The translations under genes and the position numbers were made by a program. A stretch of 64,000 nt of DNA from Puniceicoccales bacterium (GTDB lineage Bacteria > Verrucomicrobiota > Verrucomicrobiia > Opitutales > UBA9783), in contig JAIRMU010000023.1 of assembly GCA_031258545.1 (NCBI GenBank), forward strand, positions 21,198 to 85,197. Direction: 5' to 3'. Under the pieces are notes generated by a model. It made no database searches and had not been told where the DNA came from. It saw only the letters and a list, made by a program, of their open reading frames with translations. Positions 17,876 to 27,224 of this stretch are shown here, piece by piece. The number at the start of each line of letters is the position of its first letter. The stretch's first letter is position 1.

Positions 17876-20404
17876 TTATCTCAGGATAAAGTTCAAAGGA
17901 TTAAAATAGAACAACCATTGCGGATTGCGAAATGTACCCGTTACTTTGGCTGAAAATCCTTTGAGTATGGGTTGAAATAACTGCATCATTTGTTTCATAA
18001 CAGGGGCCTTCAGTTGTTTGTAGTCCAGGAAAGAGAATAAAATATGCGCATTCAATGACTTGTTCAACAGGTTGATTTTCCCATTTATTTTAGCGTGTGT
18101 ACTGGGACCTGTCATATGCGTTTCTTTCGAATGTAAAATACCATTTTTTAATTCAAATTGAGATTTCAGCAAATTAAAATCAACCGACGAAAATAGATGC
18201 AATTTTTTGGGGAAAAATTTTAATAAAGGTCCCAACAAATGCATTTGCGCTAAATTTGCATTTGAGAATGTTAAGGCGCCTTGCGCCTCAAAAGATTCCA
18301 ATAGACCCATTTCTCCCTGTCCGGATACATAAAAATCCAAGATCCCTTGGTAAGCCGGTAGGTTGTCTTCTGGAATATCGTCATACCACGATTTTAAACA
18401 CGGAAGCTTTTGTAAAAGCATTTCACTGGAGACATTTTCACCCTTCAGCAAAAAGGATAATCTATTGTCATCTGACAGGTGCATCATCCCCGTAACGGGA
18501 GCCTGTGCGTCGAGCAAACCACAAAATTCTTGTATACGCAGTTGCGATGGCGTATAGCGAGCTTGTACCCGCAGGTTTTTTACGGGGAGCGAACACACAA
18601 CGGTCGATGGAACGTTCAATGCCACATCCAAATATGCTTCCTGGGAAGCCAATGCGCTGTCATTGCAAAAAACACCCTTAAAATTGGCTTGTGCAAGCGA
18701 GTCGTCCTGAAAAATAGAACATTTATCTCCATACTTATGCATTCCAAAAATATTTACGAGTCGATGCCAATCGAGCCATGTGTAGGTTCCTTGCCCACAA
18801 ACATTCCAAGATTCTCGGCTGTCTTGACAATCGCCGTATTGCCAGTCTACCTGACAACTTCCCCGACCTGAAGAAGTCTGAACATTTTTTGCATCGATTA
18901 AAGTGTAACCGGCGATATTTCCAAGTAAAACTTCTACGCCATTAAAGTATACCTGCTTGTAGCAAAAATCACGTGCCCCCACGCTACCAAAGAAACTATT
19001 CAGCCGACAATTGGAATTATGCCACGTAAAATCGAAATTAGTTGTGGGAAATTGTCGGCTAAACGTAAAATCATTCCAAAATGGAACCCACCAATCGGGC
19101 AATAATGCTTTAAACAAGTGGGTAATTTTCGGATCTAACGTGCCATCAAGATGTAAACGTCCCTTTTGTGTTTGTGGCCAATAGGAACCACAGGTTTTGA
19201 AATTGGACCGTGCATTGTGCAATTGGCCATGCCACATCCAGGCGTGCGTATCCATAAAAAACTGAGCATTCAGGAAAATTTTATCGCAGGGGATTTCGGA
19301 TACACGAAATGCACAACCTTCAGCCGCTATTTGAAGTATTTTATCTTTTTGGTAACAACTTCGAAAAAAAGTAGGCCGAGAAAAGTCAACACGATACGCG
19401 TTGGCATTAAAATAACGGTGCAATAAATCGGGCTGTAATTTGCCAAAACAATCCAATTGACATGGTGTAAAATTTAAAAGCGTGCAGCGTCCTTGCAAAT
19501 AACTCGTTTCGCTTTCCAACAACAATTGCGTATTTGTCTTTTGGGAATCCATATGTGGAACCCGTACACAAAAACAAATGGGATGCGTTGTCACCCCATG
19601 AAAGAAGTTGCCACAAATGTGTCCATGCCCCATCAGTTCCCTTATCGACATATCGTCTTCAACCTGAAAGCTTAACTGCGGGTCAATGAAAGTCGTTTCG
19701 TTGTAAAAGCCATGCTTTGCTTTCGCAATCACGTGCATGCGCTCTTCAAAAATTTTTACAAAACATTGTAAATCCTCAATCTTGAGAATATCGGTGGATG
19801 TTAAATGGTAGGTAAGTTGGGGGGCACCTATTTGGACGGAACAATCCCGTTGATTCACGTGTACGTATACGGAGATGGGCATTTCTGGCAAAGACGCAGA
19901 CATATTGGGCAAAACTTTGGATAACTTTTCTAACCAACAACTCAAATAACTGGGTATGTTGTTTAACTTTTCACCTGTGATATGGATGGGATGTATACCC
20001 CAAAACCCCTGCAAATGGATCTGTCGGTAAGCCCCTGAAGTTTGAACATATCCATTTAATTTGTCCAAATGTACGTTGTCGCAGCGTAGGGAGCCCTGTC
20101 GCACATATATTTTATGCTGCGTACTTTTGAAAAAATAATGTAAAACATTCAAGTCCGATTGAATCATTAAATACGGCAATGTACACTCACAGCGGGGTGT
20201 CTTGTAGGAAAGATTTGTGCCCCATAATTTGGCATCGCAAACCGACAACGAGGTGCAGGTAACATTTTTCCACCCTAGGCACCGCTGCAAAAGTAATGCA
20301 CACTTTTTAGGCACAACAAAATTGAGAGATTCAAATTGCATGCACCAAAACACACATTGTGCCATCCACAACATAACGAGCAACACAATGATTTTTCGAT
20401 ACAT
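17876..20404 (-). CDS. AsmA/DUF3971-like large envelope protein
   Basis: 842 aa with a single N-terminal membrane segment (IIVLLVMLWMAQCVFWCM) and a long beta-rich extracytoplasmic part. The C-terminal region with KINLLNKSLNAHILFSFLD and the end FRNPQWLFYFNP matches the AsmA-like C-terminal pattern, seen in proteins thought to form bridges for phospholipid transport to the outer membrane. Unusually many Cys and His residues. It is the last gene of a five-gene operon, 6 bases after the DUF4340 gene. Assignment to the AsmA superfamily is by pattern only. Confidence 0.6.
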   Translation of the reverse strand: MYRKIIVLLVMLWMAQCVFWCMQFESLNFVVPKKCALLLQRCLGWKNVTCTSLSVCDAKLWGTNLSYKTPRCECTLPYLMIQSDLNVLHYFFKSTQHKIYVRQGSLRCDNVHLDKLNGYVQTSGAYRQIHLQGFWGIHPIHITGEKLNNIPSYLSCWLEKLSKVLPNMSASLPEMPISVYVHVNQRDCSVQIGAPQLTYHLTSTDILKIEDLQCFVKIFEERMHVIAKAKHGFYNETTFIDPQLSFQVEDDMSIRELMGHGHICGNFFHGVTTHPICFCVRVPHMDSQKTNTQLLLESETSYLQGRCTLLNFTPCQLDCFGKLQPDLLHRYFNANAYRVDFSRPTFFRSCYQKDKILQIAAEGCAFRVSEIPCDKIFLNAQFFMDTHAWMWHGQLHNARSNFKTCGSYWPQTQKGRLHLDGTLDPKITHLFKALLPDWWVPFWNDFTFSRQFPTTNFDFTWHNSNCRLNSFFGSVGARDFCYKQVYFNGVEVLLGNIAGYTLIDAKNVQTSSGRGSCQVDWQYGDCQDSRESWNVCGQGTYTWLDWHRLVNIFGMHKYGDKCSIFQDDSLAQANFKGVFCNDSALASQEAYLDVALNVPSTVVCSLPVKNLRVQARYTPSQLRIQEFCGLLDAQAPVTGMMHLSDDNRLSFLLKGENVSSEMLLQKLPCLKSWYDDIPEDNLPAYQGILDFYVSGQGEMGLLESFEAQGALTFSNANLAQMHLLGPLLKFFPKKLHLFSSVDFNLLKSQFELKNGILHSKETHMTGPSTHAKINGKINLLNKSLNAHILFSFLDYKQLKAPVMKQMMQLFQPILKGFSAKVTGTFRNPQWLFYFNPLNFILR

Positions 20405-20410
20405 CGTACG

Positions 20411-22222
20411 TTACCGCGTTTCCCTGTATACGCTAAATTTTAAGGCTTTATGTTCCCAAGTGGGCAATTCAGTTAACGTAAAAATAGCGTCTATCCATGG
20501 TTGAGTGAGCGTAAAAATTTTACCTTGATATTTTGCAAATTGCAAATCACCGCCCAATCGGTCCGCAACGTACAAAACGTAGGATCGAACAATATTTTCT
20601 GCATCTATTGTTTGCATATGCAACCGATGCGGCCATAGGTAATTCATCGTAGAACCAAAAGCAAAATAGGGGATCGTATATTCATTAAAACGAATAAACC
20701 TTTTTGCATTTAACTTCCTCAATAAATTTTCAATCGGTTTGGCTATTGGGAGCTGTTCAAAATCTAACGGTTTTAAGGCAAATAACGAGGTATCTGGGAC
20801 AGGCTTTTTTGTACTCGACACCCAACTTAATGCGTAGAGTCGTTCATCCTGATTCCATTGCCAAATTTGCTTATCCCTGAAGTCATCGAAAGACCGATTG
20901 AAACAATCGGGATCCAATAATGTAATTTTAAATAAAGTGGGATCGTCTTTTAATTTTAAATAAAAATCACTTTGAGTAGCATACAACGTGCATTGCACTT
21001 GCCCTTGCGGCAAAGACAGTTTCACTTGTATAAAATCTTCGTATAAATTCAGCGAAGAAAAGGTAGCGTCCAAAAAGCTTTCGATGTATACCGTTTTCAA
21101 TTGTTTCAAGAATGTGTAAATTGCACCGTAAGAAGCACGATCTGTGTTCACAAGCACTTGATTTTGATAATGTAAAGCTTCCCACCGCTGTCCTTCGATT
21201 TGATGCAGTTCAATTTGATCGCTGGCATGCGTGTAAACTACTTTGTCTACGGATGCGATTGGAAAGGTAAAAATTTGTCGTTCACGCAGCGTTTCTTGTG
21301 GATTGTCGAGTCGGGAAACCCACGTTGACTTAAAGAGGAAAAGTCTATCGTAGTTATCTCCCTGCGCAACAAAAATATTTTTGTCATCGCCGTAAGGCAC
21401 AAATTTAAGGGTACACGTACGCGTGTCGTCGGCAATCGTTAATGTACGTACATGTGCGGGAGAATTTAGTTGTGGAATAAAACTTGCAATTTCTTTGGCA
21501 TCTAAAAAACGAAAAACTTCCAAGTTTTTTATTTGATGGATAACCGTTTCCACGTGCATGTTGCTAGCCTTCGCATTGACGGGATTCTTTAGCCACCACT
21601 GTTCCTTCTCTTGGCTTAAGAATACGTGCTGCGTGGGCGTGTCGTATGAAATACTTTGCAGATTGTTGAAACTTCCTTGAAAAATGTACGCCCTGCACCA
21701 TTTGTCCACTTCAAAAAACAACGTGTCGAACGCCTCCGGAGTACTTATGAAAATCATCTGTGTTTCGGGCTCGTATACGTACAAACAATTATTAGACTTT
21801 ATTTTCTGCCCGATGTGTAGCGTGTAAATACGCTGGTCGCTTGCAATCTTTATCGATACCCATGGCGGATTAAGGCCGTATTGATCCAATAAATTTTTTT
21901 CCGTTTGCGAATGGCAGGCTTTAAAATTAAGTCTTGTATCCAAGTTGTCCAATTGTTGAATAAACGATTCGACCGCAAGATTATTGGCTGTCCAACGGAA
22001 TGGACTTTCCAACTGCCAGGAAGTCGCCGATTTTTTTAGTTTGTAGGTGTTGCCGGTATCCATGTGCGCAATTTCAATCGACTGAACATTGGGAAGTTTC
22101 GATTGTACTTGCAAATGAGGCGCCTCGTTTGTCGATTTCGAGTGGGTTTTTACGTAATAATAAAAGGCAACCCAGAATAAATTTAATAGCAATAATAGCA
22201 GTGTAAAACCAAAACGTAACAT
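20411..22222 (-). CDS. DUF4340 domain protein, export-operon partner
   Basis: 603 aa, anchored by one N-terminal membrane segment (FTLLLLLLNLFWVAFYYYV), with the rest outside the cytoplasm. Repeated blocks of the type SIEIAHMDTG...YKLKK...WQLESP and LLDQYGLNPPWVSIKI are typical of DUF4340, usually found next to GldG-type proteins and an ABC-2 exporter in Verrucomicrobiota, Planctomycetota and Proteobacteria. The substrate is unknown. One base separates it from the GldG gene. Confidence 0.8.
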   Translation of the reverse strand: MLRFGFTLLLLLLNLFWVAFYYYVKTHSKSTNEAPHLQVQSKLPNVQSIEIAHMDTGNTYKLKKSATSWQLESPFRWTANNLAVESFIQQLDNLDTRLNFKACHSQTEKNLLDQYGLNPPWVSIKIASDQRIYTLHIGQKIKSNNCLYVYEPETQMIFISTPEAFDTLFFEVDKWCRAYIFQGSFNNLQSISYDTPTQHVFLSQEKEQWWLKNPVNAKASNMHVETVIHQIKNLEVFRFLDAKEIASFIPQLNSPAHVRTLTIADDTRTCTLKFVPYGDDKNIFVAQGDNYDRLFLFKSTWVSRLDNPQETLRERQIFTFPIASVDKVVYTHASDQIELHQIEGQRWEALHYQNQVLVNTDRASYGAIYTFLKQLKTVYIESFLDATFSSLNLYEDFIQVKLSLPQGQVQCTLYATQSDFYLKLKDDPTLFKITLLDPDCFNRSFDDFRDKQIWQWNQDERLYALSWVSSTKKPVPDTSLFALKPLDFEQLPIAKPIENLLRKLNAKRFIRFNEYTIPYFAFGSTMNYLWPHRLHMQTIDAENIVRSYVLYVADRLGGDLQFAKYQGKIFTLTQPWIDAIFTLTELPTWEHKALKFSVYRETR

Positions 22223-22223
22223 T

Positions 22224-23666
22224 TTATTCCTTCCTCACAGAATGCATCACAATGCCCAATAAACAAAAGATAAACGGTAAAATCAGAAAATTTAAACAAA
22301 GCAGCAACAATTTCTGCTGTGATAAAGTAAGTGTGTACGTATTTAAAGGTAGAGGATTCAGCAAAAATGCGTATTCATTGCCCAAGGCCCACTTGAAGCA
22401 ATTTAAAAAAAACCAACGATTCCCCAACGAAAGGATCTTCTCATTGCTCAACCAATCGGCGCATCCTATAACAATTGCCTTTGAATTGGATAATTGTACG
22501 TTAAAATTTGTTTTCGGCGTGTTATCGAAGAGACAAGCTAACGTATGCGAACATCGTACATCTTGTTGCGCATTGAAGGATAAACTATCCGTATTTACAA
22601 ATTGCCTCGACCAACTGGTTTCGGCCGAATGTAAGAGCTGTGTACAATAGGCATTACCATTTGGATCTGGTGCAATGGGACGCGTAAGACCAAATATCAA
22701 GCCGAGATTATGCTGAATTAAAGGTTGCGTTATTTCGTGTTGCGTCAAACGGCGAATGATTAAATCCCCCTGAGAACTAAGAAAATCTTTCCCATCATCC
22801 AAAAGCAATTGTCCATCATCTTGCAAGCCCAATGCATTGAGCAAAATTTCTAACCCGTGTTCGTAAATGGGATGTAAACACACAAGGAGACGACCACGTT
22901 TCTGCAACAAGTAAGTCTTTAGGGCATCGCATTCTTCTTCCAGGTAAGGGAGCTGTGGACCCGCAATAACAAGCATATTTGCATCCTGCGGAATGCCGAG
23001 ACAATTTTCAAGCGGACGTACCTCAAAGTTATGCTGCCTGAGCGTTTGACCTGCCAAGGAAGCCCCCTTATTGCCATGAATATCTTTAAAATTGTATTCT
23101 TTGTGCCCCAATATCCAATAAATAACTTTGGGCCGATTTTGCGTTAAGTCCAATAAGTTATTCGTCACAATATGCTCACCGAGAAACTGCGACTGCGTTT
23201 CCGTTTTTCGATAAAAATCGTCTTCGTGCAAAAATTTGAATTTTGACCCCATGGCCAAAATAATACCTTCATTTTCAGACAAATCGTACCGTTTTTTTAC
23301 GGATAGGGTTTCCTGAGGATTGCGCAACGTATTTATGATTTTGAAATTAAATTTCAAGGAAGTTTTATGCGCCATGAACGCGTGATACGCATCCGCCAAG
23401 CGCGTCATTTGTTTGAAAAAATTTCCATGCGTATGCGATTCATTGGTTAAAATAATTAAATCAACCGAATATTGTAATGTGGTCAAGAATGACTGCGTTT
23501 CGGCACTGAGCGTATTGCATCGATTGTCGGAAAGATCTACCCGCACGCAGGCGTGATTGAGTATACATTGTAATCCCAAGAACAACGTAACAATTAACGA
23601 TACCTGCAAAAAACCGTTAAAAATTTTAATGCGGTTAAAATTTTTAAAGTTGTCTAAAAATTTCAT
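22224..23666 (-). CDS. GldG-family auxiliary protein of an ABC exporter
   Basis: 480 aa. N-terminal membrane helix (VSLIVTLFLGLQCILNHAC), then an IFT52/GldG-like extracytoplasmic domain (LSDNRCNTLSAETQSFL, IYWILGHKEYN, LVIAGPQLPYLEEECDALK) and a C-terminal membrane helix (LLLLCLNFLILPFIFCLLG). GldG works with GldA and GldF; in Bacteroidota they are tied to gliding, but in other phyla they form an exporter of unknown substrate. It overlaps the permease stop by 4 bases (ATGA). Confidence 0.85.
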   Translation of the reverse strand: MKFLDNFKNFNRIKIFNGFLQVSLIVTLFLGLQCILNHACVRVDLSDNRCNTLSAETQSFLTTLQYSVDLIILTNESHTHGNFFKQMTRLADAYHAFMAHKTSLKFNFKIINTLRNPQETLSVKKRYDLSENEGIILAMGSKFKFLHEDDFYRKTETQSQFLGEHIVTNNLLDLTQNRPKVIYWILGHKEYNFKDIHGNKGASLAGQTLRQHNFEVRPLENCLGIPQDANMLVIAGPQLPYLEEECDALKTYLLQKRGRLLVCLHPIYEHGLEILLNALGLQDDGQLLLDDGKDFLSSQGDLIIRRLTQHEITQPLIQHNLGLIFGLTRPIAPDPNGNAYCTQLLHSAETSWSRQFVNTDSLSFNAQQDVRCSHTLACLFDNTPKTNFNVQLSNSKAIVIGCADWLSNEKILSLGNRWFFLNCFKWALGNEYAFLLNPLPLNTYTLTLSQQKLLLLCLNFLILPFIFCLLGIVMHSVRKE

Positions 23667-24406
23667 CGTAAAGATTTTTGTTCAATGACGATCGCGGTAA
23701 GTGCCAAAATAAGTACTCCCGTCCATGTAAAAAATAAACAAGGTCGTAAATCAAAAATACCGTTGCAAAGATCCTCCAAAGTGCGAAAAAAGTCAATGTA
23801 GATACCCCATTCCTGGAAACCCATGTATTCGGAAAACATGCGAAATCCCGTAAAACATGCAAATAAAAATCCAAAACACAGTAAACTCGCAACCGTTTGA
23901 CTTTTGGTTAAACTACTTGCAAATAGCCCCAGGCTGATAAACAAACAACTTGTAATTGCAGTAAAAATGCTTCCACCCAAAAGAACTTGCATCGTGACCA
24001 GAGGAGCCACCAAATCCTGTTGCAACCAGGAATTGGCAAAGTATGGAAAGATAAGACTCAATACCCATAGGGTCATATATAAGCCATAAATGGACAGAAA
24101 CTTACTGATGACCACGCTGTGCACGCTTACGGGCGTCGATAATAAACTTTCAAGCAATCCCAGTCGACGTTCTTCGGCAAACGACCTCATGGTCAACAAA
24201 GGAACAATGCACAGCGTAGGTAACCAAAATATACCAAAAAAACTCTGCAATGTATTTATTTCCATGGTATTGCGACTGTAAAAAAAGAGGATGTATAAAT
24301 AATTAAAGCCCATAAGCGCCAAAAAAAGCGCCGTTATAAAGTAAGTACTGGCATGACATAACATCTTTTTGCACTCATTTGCAAGTAACGTTAAAACGGT
24401 GTTCAT
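23663..24406 (-). CDS. ABC-2 type exporter permease, GldF-like
   Basis: 247 aa with about six membrane helices and the ABC-2 core segment LLTMRSFAEERRLGLLESLLSTPVS, which is the usual signature of GldF/NosY-type permeases. Its first codons overlap the ATPase gene stop by 4 bases and its end overlaps gldG by 4, so the three products are probably made in fixed ratio. Confidence 0.88.
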   Translation of the reverse strand: MNTVLTLLANECKKMLCHASTYFITALFLALMGFNYLYILFFYSRNTMEINTLQSFFGIFWLPTLCIVPLLTMRSFAEERRLGLLESLLSTPVSVHSVVISKFLSIYGLYMTLWVLSLIFPYFANSWLQQDLVAPLVTMQVLLGGSIFTAITSCLFISLGLFASSLTKSQTVASLLCFGFLFACFTGFRMFSEYMGFQEWGIYIDFFRTLEDLCNGIFDLRPCLFFTWTGVLILALTAIVIEQKSLR

Positions 24407-25380
24407 GGGCGTTCGTTATCCATCTTTTTCCAAGCAACCGAAGTCAACTTAAGGAACAACGATTCCAAATCGGGTTCTTTTTTTACAAATTGAATTAACG
24501 GCCAATTGTTTTCAAAAATCCAACGAGTCAATTGACTTTCAACCCATGCTTCTGTGGATTCCGTTTCGACCGCATAAGTCGTCCGCTGATCCCCATGGAC
24601 AACTGATTTTTTTAAACACAATTTAACCGGAGCGTACGACAAGTGTTCGGGGAAATGATTATTTTTATCCACCAAAGTCACTTCGTAACGCGTTGTCCGA
24701 AAATACCGTCTTCTCAAATTTTCCGAAGTATCGTTGGCAACAATTTGCCCCTGATTGAGAATGATTAAATGCGTACAGGCGGCCTCAACTTCCGGCAAAA
24801 TGTGACTCGAAAATACAACCGTAGCATCCCCACGCAACTTTTTGAGTAAATCGCGAATCCCTAAAATCTGATGCGGATCAAGACCAATCGTAGGTTCATC
24901 CAAAATAATGACCTTGGGTTGTCCTAACAACGCTTCGGCAATACCCACGCGTTGTTTAAACCCTTTAGACAAGGCTCCAATCATCTTTTTTGCCGCCATA
25001 CGGTGAAGATCGCAACGTTCTAAAGCATCCCACACGCATGTTTTAAGCAACCGATGAGGCACTTGTTTAATACGTGCACGAAATTTTAAATATTCTTCAA
25101 CGCGCATATCCTCAGGCAACGGATTATTTTCGGGCATGTACCCCATAGACTGTTTGATTTGTTTAATTTGCGTTGTAACGGGCAACCCGTGAATGTAGAC
25201 ACATCCCGAAGAAGCGGGTATAAGCCCACATAATATGCGCAACGTCGTACTTTTGCCGGCACCATTGGGCCCCAGAAATCCAACAATATGGCCCGGCTGC
25301 ACTTCAAAGTTTAACGTCTGAATGGCTACTTTTCGCCCGTAATGCTTGGTCAAATCTCGAACAACAATCGCAGATGCCAT
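24403..25380 (-). CDS. ABC exporter ATP-binding protein, GldA-like
   Basis: Walker A GPNGAGKST, Q-loop YMPENNPLPEDM, signature in GALSKGFKQRVGIAEAL and Walker B VIILDEPTIGLD are all present. A C-terminal extension of about 90 residues is typical of the drug/NatA-like subfamily. ATG at 25380 gives MASAIVVRDLTKHYG; an in-frame codon at 25443 would add 21 residues not seen in the family. First gene of the five-gene operon. Confidence 0.88.
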   Translation of the reverse strand: MASAIVVRDLTKHYGRKVAIQTLNFEVQPGHIVGFLGPNGAGKSTTLRILCGLIPASSGCVYIHGLPVTTQIKQIKQSMGYMPENNPLPEDMRVEEYLKFRARIKQVPHRLLKTCVWDALERCDLHRMAAKKMIGALSKGFKQRVGIAEALLGQPKVIILDEPTIGLDPHQILGIRDLLKKLRGDATVVFSSHILPEVEAACTHLIILNQGQIVANDTSENLRRRYFRTTRYEVTLVDKNNHFPEHLSYAPVKLCLKKSVVHGDQRTTYAVETESTEAWVESQLTRWIFENNWPLIQFVKKEPDLESLFLKLTSVAWKKMDNERP

Positions 25381-25669
25381 GCGCCTACTTTCCCAAAAAT
25401 TTTCGAAAAGTGCAACTTTTTTCTGCAATAGACACTCAGCCATGGAGTTTATAATTTTTTACTCCGCATCTCCAATTTTTATGACTTACAACATTCGCAT
25501 TGCTCTTTCCCACATAAATAAAATACTACTTGAACCAAGATACACACACTTCAATGCCTACCCCTAGACATTGTCCCACACACCAACACGGTATCGCATA
25601 AAAAATACAAGCCTTCTTCCTCTGGGTCAAAATTGATCAGGCCTATTCAACGACCGACCTAATCAATCC

Positions 25670-26092
25670 TTAGGGCTTCCATTGAATTTTGTGCTGACCT
25701 TTACCGATGATTGTGAAATACAAATGGTATGAAAAGTCTATGGAAATCGGGAAAAGTTCGGGCCACTCAACGACTAGACAAAAAGGAGGTTTTAAAAAAT
25801 CTTCCAACTCCAAATATGCCAGAGAACTCCGATCAAGTCGATAGGCATCCACGTGTGCAAGTCGCCGCGTTCCCACGTGTAGGTCAACCAGATTAAATGA
25901 AGGACTTTTGATAAAAGGAATACGCCAAGCCATCCCCAATCCCTTGACAAACGTTGTTTTACCGCTTCCCAAATCTCCGTGAAGCGCCAGGTAACACGCA
26001 TCCGCGCAGTGGTGTGCAAAATCCATCGCAATTTGCTGCCATTCGGCAACCGACTTGGCGATGATCCCTTGCCTTAAATCATCCAACAACAC
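25670..26092 (-). CDS. tsaE: tRNA threonylcarbamoyladenosine biosynthesis ATPase TsaE
   Basis: P-loop ATPase that with TsaB and TsaD makes t6A37 in tRNAs reading ANN codons. Walker A HGDLGSGKTTFVKGL, the SPSFNLVDLH segment and the AHVDAYRLD motif are typical; 140 aa is normal. Its start overlaps the end of the CPBP protease gene by 14 bases. A different function is unlikely. Confidence 0.92.
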   Translation of the reverse strand: MLLDDLRQGIIAKSVAEWQQIAMDFAHHCADACYLALHGDLGSGKTTFVKGLGMAWRIPFIKSPSFNLVDLHVGTRRLAHVDAYRLDRSSLAYLELEDFLKPPFCLVVEWPELFPISIDFSYHLYFTIIGKGQHKIQWKP

Positions 26093-27008
26093 TTCCGTTT
26101 CCCTGAAAACTTACGAGCAATAGGTAATTTGTTCCATTAAACAGCGCATGCAAAAAAATGCTGACCTTGATGTCTCCTGTACTACGGTAAGCATATCCCA
26201 ACCAGCATCCCAAAAAAAACAAGGGGAGGAAAGAGGCAAAATGCAGGTGGAGTGCCGCAAATAAAAATGAACTCACCATAAGGGCAATGACGTGATTAAA
26301 ACGTGTATTGAGAAAACGGTAAACGACCCCCCTAAACCACCATTCTTCGGTTAACGGCGCCAGGAAGATTACGCTAATCCCAGTTAACATCAGACATCCA
26401 GGCGATAATACATTTTCGGTAAGCAGATGCACAATGGGTTGAACCTCCAAAACAATGGGATATTGATGTTCCACCAGCCACCGCAGGAAAATTTGCCAAA
26501 CGATGGTAATGGGAATTAACAAAGGTAACACTTCGCAGTAATACGTAAAACTTTGAAAAAAACTTTGAAAAAAACGCAATGGCGTTTGGCTAAACCCAGA
26601 AAATGTACGCGTTGCACGAAAAAAAATTTGATAAAGCAATCCCAGTAACCCTATTTGCCCCAAAAACGTGACGCACAACGTACGTTCAACAGGATTTATG
26701 GGAAGTTGATTTGCCAGTAACTTTAGGCATATATTTTGAATAAATAATGGAATTAAAATGCAAGCAAAACACAACAATATGAAAGGTATCCACTCCCAAT
26801 GAAGCGCAAGCGGCTTGCACCGAACATTTTGCGAGGTATGCCTGTGGAATAATTTATCAAAAGCTTTATTAATGAGAGACCCCAGGCCATATAAAAAAAA
26901 TAAAACACTAAAAAATATACAAATCAAGCTTGCGGTCGTGAGAGAAACGGCATTGGTAAAACCATCGATTTGTACGTAATTAACGTGGGACAAGAAAAAA
27001 GGATGCAT
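26079..27008 (-). CDS. CPBP-family intramembrane metalloprotease
   Basis: 309 aa with about eight membrane segments. The three active-site motifs of the CPBP/Abi family are present: EEWWFRG (Glu-Glu...Arg), FAALHLH (Phe...His) and HALFN (His...Asn). Bacterial members cleave membrane proteins or confer bacteriocin self-immunity. It lies in a compact operon with the SurA-like gene, a 67-aa ORF and tsaE. The target is not known. Confidence 0.88.
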   Translation of the reverse strand: MHPFFLSHVNYVQIDGFTNAVSLTTASLICIFFSVLFFLYGLGSLINKAFDKLFHRHTSQNVRCKPLALHWEWIPFILLCFACILIPLFIQNICLKLLANQLPINPVERTLCVTFLGQIGLLGLLYQIFFRATRTFSGFSQTPLRFFQSFFQSFTYYCEVLPLLIPITIVWQIFLRWLVEHQYPIVLEVQPIVHLLTENVLSPGCLMLTGISVIFLAPLTEEWWFRGVVYRFLNTRFNHVIALMVSSFLFAALHLHFASFLPLFFLGCWLGYAYRSTGDIKVSIFLHALFNGTNYLLLVSFQGNGSVVG

Positions 27009-27020
27009 GATTACGTTTAT

Positions 27021-27224
27021 TTAGAAAACCTCTCCCGTAGATGCATTTTCCATACCGATCAATTTTATGAGCATTTGGGTTCGAATACGCCATTCTATCC
27101 CATAAAAACCTGTTGTTAACAAGTTTTTATTTTGATCAAAAAAACCTACAACACTGTTTAGTGTCTTCAAGGGCTCTGCATGCATATTGGGTAAACGCAG
27201 ACTTCTTAACCACAACGCAATCAC
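27021..27224 (-). CDS. Small conserved-looking protein (67 aa) in the SurA-CPBP-tsaE operon
   Basis: GTG start at 27224 overlaps the TGA of the SurA-like gene (GTGA), and the stop is 12 bases before the CPBP gene. It fills an otherwise empty 212-base slot in a compact operon. Sequence features: no signal peptide, central VVGFFDQNKNLLTTGFYG and basic IEWRIRTQMLIKLIGM, protein-like composition. No family recognised. Confidence 0.5.
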   Translation of the reverse strand: MIALWLRSLRLPNMHAEPLKTLNSVVGFFDQNKNLLTTGFYGIEWRIRTQMLIKLIGMENASTGEVF

